Assembly (NCBI GenBank): GCA_028688525.1
Contig: JAQTYA010000013.1
Coordinates: 1 to 52,963, forward strand
Direction of reading: 5' to 3'
Origin: Methylococcus sp.
GTDB taxonomy: Bacteria; Pseudomonadota; Gammaproteobacteria; Methylococcales; Methylococcaceae
DNA: 52,963 nucleotides
Positions 12,955 to 21,648 of this stretch are shown here, piece after piece. The notes beneath the pieces were generated by a model that ran no database searches, was not told the DNA's origin, and worked only from the letters and a program-made list of their open reading frames with translations. Within the stretch, counting starts at the first letter, position 1; every line of letters begins with the position of its first letter. The position numbers and the translations under genes were made by a program.

Positions 12955-13791
12955 ATGAAAAACGCCAAACGCCTGCTCTACGTCACCGGCCTGCCGCGGT
13001 CGGGCTCCACCCTCCTGTGCCAGCTCTTAGGGCTGCATCCTGAGATTTACAGCACCGGCCACAGTTCCCCGCTGTGCCAGATATTGATGCAACTGCGCCA
13101 GCAATGGAGCGACAACGAATTCCTGCTGGCCCAGCTCGACGTCGATTTCGACCTCGTTTACGGCCGGCTGGAGCGCGCCTGGCGCGGTTTCGTCAACGGC
13201 TGGACGGCCGAGACCGAGCGGCCCTGGGTGGTGGACAAGAACCGCGGCTGGCTGGCGCAGATCGAAACCGTGCAGGATTTCGACCCCGACTTCCGCATGC
13301 TGGTCTGCGTGCGCGAACTGGGCCAGATCATCGGCTCCATCGAAGCCCGCCACGCTAAGACCCGGCTGCTCGACTTCCCCGACCACCTCGCCCATCTCAG
13401 CCGCTATGCCCGCGCCGACAAGCTGATGGGCGCCGACGGGCTGGTCGGCGGGCCGCTCAAAGCCATCGAAGCCCTGCAAGACCTGCCCGCCGAATTGCAG
13501 CAGCGGGTCTACTACGTCGTGTTCGAGCACCTGATGACCGAACCCGTGGCCGCCCTGCAGGACATCCACCGCTGGCTCGATTTGAAACCCGCGCCGCTCG
13601 ACCCGGAGCATTTGCCGGTCAAGCCGCACGAAAGCGACAGCCACTACCGCTGCAAATACCCGCACCGGACCTACGCCAGCATCCAGCCGCCGCAGCCGCA
13701 TCCCGTGCCGGGTCGCATCGTCCAAGAGCTGCACAAAAATTTCCGAGACTTCTATCGCACTTTTTATCCCGGTCATTTGCCCCAAACCTGA
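12955..13791 (+). CDS. Sulfotransferase family protein
   Basis: 278 residues. The start-proximal [18 protein letters not shown] is the 5'-phosphosulfate-binding P-loop of PAPS-dependent sulfotransferases. VVDKNRGWL and the arginine/serine region around [15 protein letters not shown] fit the 3'-phosphate-binding part. These enzymes move sulfate from PAPS to hydroxyl or amino groups of carbohydrates, lipids or peptides; the acceptor cannot be read from sequence. It starts downstream of its own promoter. The secreted glycine-rich protein follows only 13 bases after its stop, so the two may be cotranscribed; whether that protein is the acceptor is speculation. Confidence 0.85.
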   Translation: MKNAKRLLYVTGLPRSGSTLLCQLLGLHPEIYSTGHSSPLCQILMQLRQQWSDNEFLLAQLDVDFDLVYGRLERAWRGFVNGWTAETERPWVVDKNRGWLAQIETVQDFDPDFRMLVCVRELGQIIGSIEARHAKTRLLDFPDHLAHLSRYARADKLMGADGLVGGPLKAIEALQDLPAELQQRVYYVVFEHLMTEPVAALQDIHRWLDLKPAPLDPEHLPVKPHESDSHYRCKYPHRTYASIQPPQPHPVPGRIVQELHKNFRDFYRTFYPGHLPQT

Positions 13792-13804
13792 AGGACAGTC
13801 CCCG

Positions 13805-16111
13805 ATGAAGCATGCCGCATTGACACCCAGCAAACTCAGTCTTGCTCTGGCCTTGGCGCTGGCCGCGCCGGCCGTTACCGCCGCGGTCGACTGCACGGTG
13901 ACCCAAGCCACGGACGACGGCACCGGCGCCACGCCCAACACCCTGAGTTGGGCGATCATCGCGGCCAACAACGGCGGCGGCACGCCCTATCCCAACGGCC
14001 ATCCCGGCGGCGGGTGCAGCAACAACACCATCACTCTGGCGACCAACGTTACGCTCACTGGCGTGATGCAGACGTTGATCGACAGCACCCTGACCTTGCA
14101 GAGCGTTCCCGGTCAGAACTACAGCATCAGCGGCAACAATCGGTACCGGCCGTTGTTCGTCAAGTCGGGCACGGTGACGCTGCAGAATCTCAGCTTAACC
14201 CAAGGTTTGGCGCAAGGCGGGTCCGCAAACGGGACTGGCGGCGGCGGGGGCTCCGGTGCGGGTTTAGGGGGAGCGCTGTTCGTTTACGGCGGTGCGGTTA
14301 CGCTGTCTGCCGTGAATTTTAGCGGCAATCAAGCCCAGGGAGGGACGGGCTTTGGGGGAAGTGTGGGACATGTTCCCTATGGTGGAGGCGGGATGGGCGG
14401 CGCAGGCAGCTATGGCGGCGGTGGTTTGTTCGGCGCCTCTTCGGGAGGGCATGGAGGCTACGGCGGTAACGGGAATTACGGCGGCTCCGGAGGCGCCCCA
14501 GGCGATAACAAAGGTAACCCAGGCGGTTTCGGTGGAGGGGGCGGATACGGATATGCTCACATCGAACGTGCCTATGGCGGAAACGGCGGTTTCGGCGGCG
14601 GCGGCGGCGGTGCCAAAGCGGGAATTCGGGCTAGTTACGCTGGCAATGGAGGTTTTGGCGGTGGCGGCGGCAGCGCGTTTTCATCCTTCAATTATTGCGG
14701 CGCCGGAGGCTTCGGTGGCGGTGGTGCCGGAGTTATTGGATGTACTGGCCCGGGTGGTTATGGCGGCGGGAGCGGGAGAGGGTCGTCAGATCAAGTGGTC
14801 AGTGGTTACGGTGCGGGTTTTGGCGGGGCGGTATTCGTAAAGCAAGGAACCTTGATATTACGTTCCGTCAGTTTTACCGGGAGTGCAGCGACGGGTGGGG
14901 AGTCTGACTCCTGGTGTGGCAGTAGCTGTAATGGTTTCGGCAAAGGCGGCGCGCTCTTCATCTGCACGCCGGATCTGACCGACAATGGTACCAATCAAGC
15001 GCTGACGCAGTGCAGCGGATCGATCAACGAAGCGGCGTCGTGCGAAGTGACGTTCAGCGGTAATACGGTCAGCACGACGACCACACCCAATACCAACGAT
15101 TTGTTCTGGACTCAGGCAACGGGCGGTCAAGGTAATACATCAAGTCTGACCGATACCTGCCCGCCTCCTACACCGACACCCACGCCTATTCCGACTCCAA
15201 CCCCAGCGCCGACCCCAACTCCAACACCTGCCCCGACCAGTACGGAGCTGAAGGCGGAAAAGACGGTGCTGACCGACGGTCAGGAGGACACATTCATCGC
15301 TTATGTCAGCGGGGGTGACGATCCGAAAGGGCTCGTCGACTTTTATAAGGATGGAATTTTCCTTGGCAGCAATACTCTGGTAGCGGGCCACACGACGCTT
15401 CGTGAAGGAGGGTTCAAAACCGGGATGTATGTGATTACTGCCAGTTACGAAGGCGATACTAAGAACGCCGAGAGCGCCAGCAATAAGGTACTCGTGACGG
15501 TGAATCCGAACCCCAGTACGACGCCGATGCCGACGCTGCGTCCGACGCCCCGGCCCACGGCAACGCCCTGGCCGACGCCGACTCCCAGACCGACGCCGGC
15601 TCCGACGGCTAGTCCGACACCGCAGCCCACACTGACGCCCGCGCCGACCGTACTGCCCACGCCTACGCCTACGGTGCGTCCGACGCCCCGGCCCACGGCA
15701 ACGCCCTGGCCGACGCCGACTCCCAGACCGACGCCGGCTCCGACGGCCAGCCCCACGCCGGTACCCACAGCGAGTCCGACCCCCGCGCCGACCGCGCGGC
15801 CCACCCCGCAACCGACGCCTAGCCCGACGCCGGTGCCGCAGATTGCGCTGAGCGTCTTACTGGTGGGGGACGGCACGATCATCAGCAGCCCGGAAGGGAT
15901 TTATTGCCAGAATGAGTTCCCCAGCATCTGCACGGCGCAGTTCGCTGTTGGGACGCAGGTGACGCTGACGCAAAGTCCGGCAGCGAGCTACAAATTCAAG
16001 CGCTGGTCCGGCGAAGACGTGACTTGCAAAGGCAAAAAGCCCTGCACCGTGACCCTGCAGGGCAGCGGCAGCGAGACGGTGGGGGCCAAGTTCGTGAAGA
16101 AGCAGCGCTAA
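13805..16111 (+). CDS. Large secreted glycine-rich protein with Thr-Pro linkers, Ig-like and C-terminal InlB-type repeat domain
   Basis: 768 residues with a signal peptide (cleavage near TAAVDC). Residues about 28-165 and 345-430 resemble the short beta-strand repeats of parallel beta-helix surface proteins ([29 protein letters not shown]). Between them lies a run of some 170 residues made mostly of Gly with Tyr, Phe, Ala and Asn. A TP-rich linker near 458-480 leads to an Ig-like domain (about 481-565, containing [12 protein letters not shown] and [10 protein letters not shown]), then a 120-residue Pro/Thr linker, then a last domain with [16 protein letters not shown] and [11 protein letters not shown], typical of divergent InlB B-repeats. 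It is probably a surface or matrix protein. The linker DNA holds a 73-bp exact direct repeat. No catalytic residues are recognisable. Confidence 0.8.
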   Translation: MKHAALTPSKLSLALALALAAPAVTAAVDCTVTQATDDGTGATPNTLSWAIIAANNGGGTPYPNGHPGGGCSNNTITLATNVTLTGVMQTLIDSTLTLQSVPGQNYSISGNNRYRPLFVKSGTVTLQNLSLTQGLAQGGSANGTGGGGGSGAGLGGALFVYGGAVTLSAVNFSGNQAQGGTGFGGSVGHVPYGGGGMGGAGSYGGGGLFGASSGGHGGYGGNGNYGGSGGAPGDNKGNPGGFGGGGGYGYAHIERAYGGNGGFGGGGGGAKAGIRASYAGNGGFGGGGGSAFSSFNYCGAGGFGGGGAGVIGCTGPGGYGGGSGRGSSDQVVSGYGAGFGGAVFVKQGTLILRSVSFTGSAATGGESDSWCGSSCNGFGKGGALFICTPDLTDNGTNQALTQCSGSINEAASCEVTFSGNTVSTTTTPNTNDLFWTQATGGQGNTSSLTDTCPPPTPTPTPIPTPTPAPTPTPTPAPTSTELKAEKTVLTDGQEDTFIAYVSGGDDPKGLVDFYKDGIFLGSNTLVAGHTTLREGGFKTGMYVITASYEGDTKNAESASNKVLVTVNPNPSTTPMPTLRPTPRPTATPWPTPTPRPTPAPTASPTPQPTLTPAPTVLPTPTPTVRPTPRPTATPWPTPTPRPTPAPTASPTPVPTASPTPAPTARPTPQPTPSPTPVPQIALSVLLVGDGTIISSPEGIYCQNEFPSICTAQFAVGTQVTLTQSPAASYKFKRWSGEDVTCKGKKPCTVTLQGSGSETVGAKFVKKQR
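15537..15747 (+). repeat. 73-bp exact direct repeat in the Pro/Thr linker
   Basis: Bases 15537-15609 and 15675-15747 are identical, 138 bp apart start to start (46 codons), so the reading frame is kept. Such in-frame repeats let linker length change by slippage or recombination. Confidence 0.85.
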
Positions 16112-16245
16112 AGCCGAGCATCGAACTCGCGTATCGCCTTCTTGAGCGCCCCGGAGCCGGCAGGCTGCTAGACTGTGAATTAACGCTCGGAGCTTCACCC
16201 TGGCGAGAAGCATTCCAACTTTAACGAAAACATGGGGGTCATCGC

Positions 16246-16647
16246 ATGCAAGCCAGGCGCACAGAATCGAAAGTATCTTATTGGGGTATGTTGCTGTTTG
16301 TCGGAGGACTGGTGGTGTCCTACGCCACTTCGTCCTATGCGGCCGATCCGACCCAGGCGAGAACCCAGTTGCAGCAAATGGGTGTGGAATATTCGGAGCA
16401 GCAGTTTGCCAAGTCTGCCGGCGCGGGGGACAAGACGGCAGTGGGGTTGTTCCTCGACGCCGGGATGGACGTCAATGCTGGCGGCGGTGCCGCGCTGGGT
16501 CTGGCCGCGGGCCGTGGACAGACCGAGATGGTGAAGCTGCTGCTGGGCAAGGGCGCGAAACCGACTTCCAACGCGCTGCAATTCGCCCGTACCCACGGTT
16601 ACTCGGACATTGAAAAGCTCTTGATCGACGCTGGGGCGAAGGAATAG
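16246..16647 (+). CDS. Small exported ankyrin-repeat protein
   Basis: 133 residues. An N-terminal hydrophobic segment with a signal-peptidase-like end (SSYAADP, near residue 33) precedes a short helical stretch and about two and a half ankyrin repeats: AVGLFLDAGMDVNAGGGAALGLAAGRGQ and MVKLLLGKGAKPTSNALQFARTHGY, ending with IEKLLIDAGAKE. Ankyrin repeats mediate protein binding; exported forms in bacteria often protect against or regulate a partner enzyme, but no such partner is adjacent. It stands alone after the large glycine-rich gene with a 134-bp gap. Confidence 0.8.
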   Translation: MQARRTESKVSYWGMLLFVGGLVVSYATSSYAADPTQARTQLQQMGVEYSEQQFAKSAGAGDKTAVGLFLDAGMDVNAGGGAALGLAAGRGQTEMVKLLLGKGAKPTSNALQFARTHGYSDIEKLLIDAGAKE

Positions 16648-16683
16648 CCGTCCTACCTGTGTTACTTAAGCGTAAAGAAAATA

Positions 16684-16718
16684 ATGCTGGGCTGTCATTT
16701 CGCGCGGGAGCCCGGCAT
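16684..16718. terminator. Hairpin between the convergent ankyrin and SMR genes
   Basis: ATGCTGGGCT at 16684-16693 pairs with AGCCCGGCAT at 16709-16718 (one G-T pair). An alternative pairing of TGTCAT (16693-16698) with ATGACA (16717-16722) is also possible. A CTTTTCTT run follows on the plus strand. It may serve as a bidirectional terminator or be a dispersed palindromic element. Confidence 0.45.
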
Positions 16719-16786
16719 GACACAAAGTCGCTTTTCTTGACTTAACGGAATCCCGTGGCTGGGGCTTCGGGATGCATGCGGCGCGG

Positions 16787-17119
16787 TTACCCGTGCGACG
16801 CGGATTTCGACAGCAGGGTGCATACCAGTACGCCGGCGATGATGAGCGCCATACCGGCGAGGGCGGGCGGGTCCAGTTTCTGGCCATGCAGGAGCCAAGC
16901 GATCAGGGAGACTAGCACGATGCCCACCGCCGACCAGATTGCGTATGAAATGCCCACCGGAATCTTGTCCACCGTGAGCGATAGGAAGTAGAACGCCACC
17001 GCGTAGCCGACCACGACGGCGAGGGTGGGCCAGAGCTGGGTGAAGCCGGCAGAGGACTTCAGCGCCGAAGTGCCGATGACCTCGCCGACGATGGCGATCG
17101 CTAGATGAATCCATGGCAT
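16787..17119 (-). CDS. Small multidrug resistance (SMR/EmrE-type) transporter
   Basis: 110 residues from the ATG at 17119 ([20 protein letters not shown]), the standard SMR length; longer readings add a non-family leader. Four hydrophobic helices fill the protein. The essential membrane glutamate lies in the first helix (VGEVIGTS), and [10 protein letters not shown] in helix 3 is the family signature. SMR proteins are proton-coupled antiporters of cationic drugs or guanidinium compounds working as dimers in the inner membrane. EmrE versus Gdx-type specificity is not settled by eye; the YAIWSAVG motif leans to EmrE/QacE type. Confidence 0.88.
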   Translation of the reverse strand: MPWIHLAIAIVGEVIGTSALKSSAGFTQLWPTLAVVVGYAVAFYFLSLTVDKIPVGISYAIWSAVGIVLVSLIAWLLHGQKLDPPALAGMALIIAGVLVCTLLSKSASHG

Positions 17120-17209
17120 GGCGGCTTCCAGGAGAGTAGGCAAACAGTTCTGCATGATACTGGAGTGGCCCTGGAATTGCCCGCTCGGGGAGCTCTGGTT
17201 CAACCGCTT

Positions 17210-17229
17210 ACTACGTGTTTCTACGTAGT
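17210..17229. promoter_or_regulatory. Palindrome upstream of the SMR gene, possible operator
   Basis: ACTACGT and ACGTAGT flank a six-base spacer, about 90 bp upstream of the SMR start. The symmetry suits a dimeric repressor, but no regulator is adjacent and the assignment is inference. Confidence 0.3.
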
Positions 17230-17487
17230 TCATTCCGAGGCTATCCCTTCTAACATGGGTTTACAGCCTGCGCCGCAGGAGGCCGCTTCTGCCGGTGCCG
17301 TTTTACTTTTTCGTGCCGACGGTAGAGCCGACGGAGACGATCGTCGAAGGGCTGCTGCTGATAATCGACGTACCGCGGAGTCGCGGGGACGAAATCCATC
17401 AATCGATTCAGAAGCATCACCCCGAGGCCGGATTCGAGGGTACGGATCCGAACGATTCCGGCATTTCTTTAAGAGTCTGGAGGCGCT
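17230..17487. other. Gene-poor gap before the crystallin-like gene
   Basis: With 17120-17229 this makes a 368-bp stretch without a convincing gene. A plus-strand frame from 17295 opens with MPFYFFVPTVEPTE and runs into the next gene in the wrong frame; it lacks a ribosome binding site and recognisable homology, so I do not call it. Confidence 0.4.
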
Positions 17488-17928
17488 ATGAAACCGAGTT
17501 CTGTCGTCTATTCTGGGCTAGCGGTCTTGGCGCTGGCGGGGTTCGTGGCGACGGCCGGGGCCGAGCCGCGATCCGGCCGATGCTGGGTGGATCTTTATCG
17601 CGGCCCGGATTTTTCCGGCACGCAAGCGAGGGTCTTCGGGCCTGTGGACTTGGCTAATCTGCGGGATGTGCAAGGTGCTGCCTGGGACGATGCGATCGAA
17701 AGCCTCGAGGTCGGTCCCGGTGCCGAAGTGAGCGTCTACGAGAACGAGAATTTTGTGTTGCCGAAAGGGCCGGTGTATCACCAGCAGGAACTCCAGAGCT
17801 GGGGCAACAAGGACGAAAATTTCCGGGCGGGGATGGCGACGTTCACCGCAGGGCACAAGGCGCACCATCTCGGGGAGTTTGGGCTTCACCGTCTGGTCAG
17901 TGCAATGAAGGTCAAATGTACGGACTAG
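17488..17928 (+). CDS. Secreted protein resembling a beta/gamma-crystallin-like domain
   Basis: 146 residues with a signal peptide ending near TAGAEP. The mature part begins CWVDLYRGPDFSGTQARVFGP and continues with SLEVGPGAEVSVYENENF, a layout like the Greek-key motifs of bacterial beta/gamma-crystallin-like proteins, which bind calcium. Only the motif spacing supports this; the calcium-binding residues are not clear. Two cysteines (about 33 and near the C-terminus, KVKCTD) could form a disulfide. GGAGG lies four bases before the ATG. It stands alone. Confidence 0.65.
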   Translation: MKPSSVVYSGLAVLALAGFVATAGAEPRSGRCWVDLYRGPDFSGTQARVFGPVDLANLRDVQGAAWDDAIESLEVGPGAEVSVYENENFVLPKGPVYHQQELQSWGNKDENFRAGMATFTAGHKAHHLGEFGLHRLVSAMKVKCTD

Positions 17929-17944
17929 CGCAGGTTAGATACGG

Positions 17945-18114
17945 GTGGATGCAGCGACTTCGCAGTTCATTGCAGAAGCCGATTGGCCCCGCTTCTGCGA
18001 GGAGTTCTCGCGGCAGCATCGCGGCTAGCTGCTGATCGCCAGTGTGACGGACAAGCCTCTGGCTGCAGGCGGCGGCAGAGAGCGTTGCGCGGTGTTTCGC
18101 GTCCACGGAGCAAG
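17945..18114 (+). pseudogene. Decayed small ORF with in-frame TAG, possibly DUF5335-like
   Basis: A frame beginning GTG at 17945 reads FIAEADWPRFCEEFSRQHRG, then TAG at codon 28 (18026), then stays open as LLIASVTDKPLAAGG up to the next gene. The DWPRFCEEFSRQHRG segment resembles the start of DUF5335-type proteins, which I recognise only loosely. One nonsense codon and loss of the 3' part would explain it. It could also be chance coding potential. Confidence 0.4.
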
Positions 18115-18117
18115 CTC

Positions 18118-19308
18118 ATGCACACCTACAAATATCTGATCGTCGGAGGCGGTATGACGGCGGACGCCGCGATCCGGGGCATCCGTGAGGTCGACCCGCA
18201 CGGCTCTATCGGCCTCATCAGCGCCGAACCGCATCTGCCGTACAAGCGTCCGCTGCTATCCAAAGGGCTATGGTTCGGCAAGCCGTTTGATCAGATTTGG
18301 TGCGGTGCCGAAACAGGGCAGGTCAGCATGTTTCTGGGTCGGACCGTGACCAGCCTCTATCTGGCTGGCAGGCGAATTACCGATGACGAGGGAACGCTTT
18401 ACGGTTTCGACAAACTGCTGCTGGCGACGGGTGGCAAGCCCCGCCACCTACCGTGTGGAGGCGACGAGATCGTGTATTTCCGCACCGTCGACGATTATCT
18501 GAGGCTGAGAGCCTTAGCCGACACCGGGCAGCGATTCGCGGTCATCGGCGGCGGCTTCATCGGTTCGGAAATCGCCGCAGTCCTGGCTTCGGCCGGCAAG
18601 GACGTGGTCATGATTTTTCCGGGTCCGGGCATCGGAGTCCGGGTATTTCCCGAGGGCTTGAGCCGGTTCGTCGATGGCTATTACCGCGACCGAGGAGTTG
18701 AACTGCTAAGCGGCCGGACTGTTTCGGATGTGGTGCGGGAAGGCGATATTCTCAGGCTCAGCATCCTCGATACCGGATCGCAGCAAGAGCAAACCATCGA
18801 GGCTGATGGTGTCGTGGCCGGCTTGGGCATCGATCCGGAGATCGGGCTCGCCGAAGATGCCGGGCTTCCTGTGGAGCACGGCATCGTGGTCAATGAACGG
18901 CTTCAAACCGGGCACCCAGACGTCTACGCGGCCGGCGACGTCGCTGTTTTCCAGAATACCGTCCTCGGCAAGCGGATGCGTGTGGAACACGAAGACAATG
19001 CGCTCGCTATGGGCAGAACTGCCGGCCGTAACATGGCGGGCGAGCAGATTCCCTATCGCCATCTCCCATTTTTCTATTCCGATTTGTTCGATCTGGGCTA
19101 CGAAGCTGTAGGCGAACTGGATGCGCGGCTGGAGACCGTGGAGGATTGGACCGAGCCTTACCGCAAGGGCGTGGTCTATTATCTAGCCGAGGGACGAGTG
19201 CGAGGCGTGCTGCTGTGGAACGTATGGGGACGCGTCGATGCCGCGCGTGGGCTGATCGCCGAACCCGGACCGTTCACCTGCCGGGACTTGGCCGGACGGC
19301 TGCGATAG
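18118..19308 (+). CDS. FAD-dependent pyridine nucleotide-disulfide oxidoreductase, ferredoxin/rubredoxin reductase-like
   Basis: 396 residues from the ATG at 18118, which has GGAG eight bases upstream. The FAD site is YLIVGGGMTADAAIRGIRE at the N-terminus, the NAD(P)H site is RFAVIGGGFIGSEIAAVLASAG near 140, and the second flavin motif is VYAAGDVAVF near 275. The active site has no CxxC pair, so it belongs with ferredoxin/putidaredoxin reductases and AIF-type enzymes rather than disulfide reductases. The C-terminal 100 residues match the reductase C domain. No ferredoxin or Rieske gene is adjacent, so the electron acceptor is unknown. The DUF2934 gene follows 49 bases downstream. Confidence 0.85.
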   Translation: MHTYKYLIVGGGMTADAAIRGIREVDPHGSIGLISAEPHLPYKRPLLSKGLWFGKPFDQIWCGAETGQVSMFLGRTVTSLYLAGRRITDDEGTLYGFDKLLLATGGKPRHLPCGGDEIVYFRTVDDYLRLRALADTGQRFAVIGGGFIGSEIAAVLASAGKDVVMIFPGPGIGVRVFPEGLSRFVDGYYRDRGVELLSGRTVSDVVREGDILRLSILDTGSQQEQTIEADGVVAGLGIDPEIGLAEDAGLPVEHGIVVNERLQTGHPDVYAAGDVAVFQNTVLGKRMRVEHEDNALAMGRTAGRNMAGEQIPYRHLPFFYSDLFDLGYEAVGELDARLETVEDWTEPYRKGVVYYLAEGRVRGVLLWNVWGRVDAARGLIAEPGPFTCRDLAGRLR

Positions 19309-19357
19309 CAGGGCAACCGGCGTTTGCGAGCGACTATCGAGGTGGAGGCAAAACATC

Positions 19358-19588
19358 ATGAATGCAAGAATTTTGTCCCAAACCGCTAAGCGGGATTCTT
19401 TCAGTGAACTGGACGCGGCGGTGATTCAGCCCGATCCCGATCTGCTGAATTTGCTGATCGCCGAGCGCGCCTATTTCAAGGCCGAGCAGCGGGGATTCGA
19501 GGAAGGCAGAGAACTGGACGACTGGCTGCAGGCCGAGATGGAGGTGCGGCAGATGCAAGAACAACTGTCGATCCCAACGCCGGATTGA
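19358..19588 (+). CDS. Small DUF2934-type protein
   Basis: 76 residues. The block LIAERAYFKAEQRGFEEGRELDDWLQAE matches the DUF2934 pattern (a helix with RAY, then GR.LDDWLQAE), found in many proteobacteria without known function. AGGTGGAGG lies just upstream of the ATG. It probably shares a transcript with the FAD reductase. Its stop is four bases from that of the convergent response regulator. Confidence 0.75.
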   Translation: MNARILSQTAKRDSFSELDAAVIQPDPDLLNLLIAERAYFKAEQRGFEEGRELDDWLQAEMEVRQMQEQLSIPTPD

Positions 19589-19591
19589 CGC

Positions 19592-20242
19592 TCAGTCGGT
19601 TTCGAGCAAGAGTGCGGTGCGCACCAGTTCGGCCAGGGTTTCGGTGTGCATTTTCCGCATCACGTTGCCGCGGTAGATTTCGACGGTACGGTGGCTGATG
19701 CCTAAGGATTTGGCTGTGTCTTTCGAGGAGTAGCCCTTGACGGTGCAATGCAGTACTTGCTTTTCGCGCTCGCTGAGCCGCGCGTACTGGGCGAGGGCTT
19801 CCGCACGCTGGCGCCAGCGTTCGTGGTGGCGCAGATCTAGGGCGACCGCCTCTCGGAGGCGCTTCAGAAGTAGCTTATTGCCAAAAGGCTTTTCAATGAA
19901 ATCGAAGGCGCCGCGCTTGAGCGCTTCCACGGACGCTGGTACATCGCCGCAACCGGTGAGAAAGATTACGGGGAGGCCGATACCCTTGTCGGTCAGAACT
20001 CTTTGCAGATCCAGGCCTGAGATTTCCGGCAGCGACAGATCCAGCAGGATGCAGCCTTGGCAGGCGGGCGAGCAGTGATCGAGGAAATCCTGGCTTGAGG
20101 CGAAACAGTGCGTCGCCAATCCCTCGCTTTCGACCAGGAATCGCAATGCAACTCGTACGTCAGGCTCGTCGTCGACGATGTGCACCACGGGTCTGGCCGC
20201 CTCGTCTAGGTAGGCGGCGGAAGCGTATTGGTTCGATGGCAT
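19592..20242 (-). CDS. FixJ/NarL-type response regulator without an adjacent kinase
   Basis: 216 residues. The receiver domain has the acidic pair VDDEPD, the phospho-acceptor in CILLDLSLPEISG (Asp about 66), Thr in FLTG, and Lys in FIEKPF, all as in FixJ. A LuxR-type helix-turn-helix occupies the C-terminus (LSEREKQVLHCTVKGYSSKDTAKSLGISHRTVEIYRGNVMRKM). FixJ-type regulators are usually paired with a PAS-containing kinase, but none is within the window at this place, so it is an orphan. Its target genes cannot be inferred. Confidence 0.93.
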   Translation of the reverse strand: MPSNQYASAAYLDEAARPVVHIVDDEPDVRVALRFLVESEGLATHCFASSQDFLDHCSPACQGCILLDLSLPEISGLDLQRVLTDKGIGLPVIFLTGCGDVPASVEALKRGAFDFIEKPFGNKLLLKRLREAVALDLRHHERWRQRAEALAQYARLSEREKQVLHCTVKGYSSKDTAKSLGISHRTVEIYRGNVMRKMHTETLAELVRTALLLETD

Positions 20243-20359
20243 GTGAGTGCTCCATACCGGCTGACAAATTCAATCGGTCTTCGCGCGTCCTGCGTGGCCG
20301 CAAAAATACTCCTTAGTCCGGCCGTTTTCCAGCAGGGCTTAGCCGGGGGGGGGCGGAAG

Positions 20360-20950
20360 TCAACGAAATGAGTAAACGGCCGCTTCGGTGACGACGGCGT
20401 CCAAGGGAACGTCCCAGGCTTGGGCGTCCAGCCGCTCGATCTTCTGGTCTTCGAAGGCGAGGCCGATCAATCGAGGTTTTAGGGGTGAGGGGTCTTCAAG
20501 CCGGAATGCGAAGCTGCGGTCGTAATAGCCGCCGCCCATGCCGAGCCGGTTGCCGTGCAGGTCGAAGGTCACCAGCGGTACGAAGACGAGATCAAGCTCT
20601 CGTCCGTCGGTGATCGTGTCGCCGTCGATAGCGGGTTCGGGAATACCGTAGCGGTTGGGCTGCGTCGATCCGGGGTCTGCGTAGGGTCCGAACCAGAGTG
20701 CACGCTGTGGCTGTTGCCGCAGGATGGGGATGAAGCCGGTCCGGCCGCGTTGTCGAAGAGCTTCGAAAATATCTAAGGTGTCTACTTCGCCGTCGTTGGC
20801 AAGATAAGCGGCGACCCGGAAACCGGTGTCGAGCAGGCCGGCAGCGATGCAGCGTTCGGCGATTTGCCGGCTTTTCCGGCGAGTGTCAGCAGGGGATTGA
20901 TTGCGCCGCCACTCGCGGACGCGAGTTCGAATTTCGGCAGGCGCGGTCAT
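20360..20950 (-). CDS. fau: 5-formyltetrahydrofolate cyclo-ligase
   Basis: Converts 5-formyl-THF to 5,10-methenyl-THF with ATP, recycling a folate dead end. 196 residues from the ATG at 20950. The start is set by the 6S RNA, whose 3' end lies just upstream; an in-frame start at 20989 would fall inside that RNA. Family motifs: the N-terminal RREWRRN-type basic stretch, FVPLVTFDLHGNRLGMGGGYYDR (nucleotide and substrate loop) and LIGLAFEDQKIERL. In gammaproteobacteria this gene (ygfA) is commonly cotranscribed with the upstream 6S RNA, as arranged here. Confidence 0.92.
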   Translation of the reverse strand: MTAPAEIRTRVREWRRNQSPADTRRKSRQIAERCIAAGLLDTGFRVAAYLANDGEVDTLDIFEALRQRGRTGFIPILRQQPQRALWFGPYADPGSTQPNRYGIPEPAIDGDTITDGRELDLVFVPLVTFDLHGNRLGMGGGYYDRSFAFRLEDPSPLKPRLIGLAFEDQKIERLDAQAWDVPLDAVVTEAAVYSFR

Positions 20951-20962
20951 GGCGATTGAAAA

Positions 20963-21151
20963 GAGTATTCCCCGTTTGCGCCGTAGCATGCTTTCGCCCT
21001 TGAACCAAATGGTTCAGGTGGGACTTGAGAATGCCGAATCAGGCTTTCCGCTCGGGGCGGACTTGCGCACATCGATCACCCGAAAGTCCCGGGGTTTTAG
21101 ATTAGGCTCAAAGAGTAACCCAGCATGCTTCGAGCGCTACAGGGAATACTG
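20963..21151 (-). ncRNA. ssrS: 6S RNA
   Basis: An RNA of about 189 nt that mimics an open promoter and sequesters sigma-70 RNA polymerase in stationary phase. Seen in sequence: AGTATTCCC at the 5' end (21150-21142) pairs fully with GGGAATACT at the 3' end (20972-20964), and an inner AGCATGC pairs with GCATGCT. Near the 3' end CCTGAACCATTTGGTTCAAGGG closely resembles the corresponding hairpin of E. coli 6S RNA, and TTTGAGCC matches the 5' side of the central bubble. It lies between zapA and the 5-formyl-THF cyclo-ligase, the classic ssrS position. A -10 box (TAAGAT, at 21163-21158) sits seven bases before the 5' end. Ends are accurate to a few bases. Confidence 0.9.
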
Positions 21152-21157
21152 GGGCCT

Positions 21158-21163
21158 ATCTTA
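21158..21163 (-). promoter_or_regulatory. -10 box of the 6S RNA promoter
   Basis: TAAGAT read on the minus strand lies seven bases before the start of the 6S closing stem. No good -35 hexamer is visible 17 bp further upstream. Confidence 0.5.
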
Positions 21164-21226
21164 CCCGATAAACGGCGAGGGCGAGAGACTTGACGAGTAT
21201 CGAAATTCCCGTTCCCGGAGCGGCGT

Positions 21227-21520
21227 TCAGCTGTTCCAGCCGCTGCCGGAACCGAGCGAATTCATGGCCTGTTGATTGGCCAGGCCCTGGTTCAGCAGCC
21301 GGATTTCGTGCTGGGCCTGGACCAGTTCATGGGCGATGTTCAAGGCCGCCATGATCGCAATGCGCTCTGTGCCGATAACGCGGCCGGTTTCACGGATCTT
21401 GCGCATTCTCTCGTCGAGGAAACGGGCCGCGATCAGCAGGTCATGCTGTTCATCTTCGGAGCAGCCGATGGGATATTCCTTGCCGAGAAGCTGCACTTTG
21501 ATGGGACGATGTTCGCTCAT
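21227..21520 (-). CDS. zapA: Cell division protein ZapA
   Basis: 97 residues, usual ZapA length. ZapA binds FtsZ filaments and stabilises the Z ring. The N-terminal globular part (VQLLGKEYPIGCSEDE, then LLIAARFLDERMRKIRE) and the helical C-terminal segment (ERIAIMAALNIAHELVQAQHEI) match the family. Divergent from ygfB, with the 6S RNA and fau downstream, as in many gammaproteobacteria. Confidence 0.92.
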   Translation of the reverse strand: MSEHRPIKVQLLGKEYPIGCSEDEQHDLLIAARFLDERMRKIRETGRVIGTERIAIMAALNIAHELVQAQHEIRLLNQGLANQQAMNSLGSGSGWNS

Positions 21521-21648
21521 GGCGCGTATTTCCTGGAGATGGGGTCGAAGTCACGGAGATGCAGGGCCGGCGGCGACGGCTTGGGTACCGGCCTTAGCCC
21601 AAGGGGTGGTAGCATAATGAAATACTCCCAAGTTCGACAAGTCACCCC

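Noticed and set aside
15160..15840. CRISPR-like array
   Set aside because: The repeats are in-frame Pro/Thr codons with no regular spacer and unit length, inside a protein gene.
15140..15882. Minus-strand Arg/Gly- and Val/Gly-rich frames opposite the PT linker
   Set aside because: They are reverse readings of the Pro/Thr codon repeats.
17295..17657. Plus-strand frame beginning MPFYFFVPTVEPTE
   Set aside because: No ribosome binding site or family match, and it runs into the crystallin-like gene in another frame.
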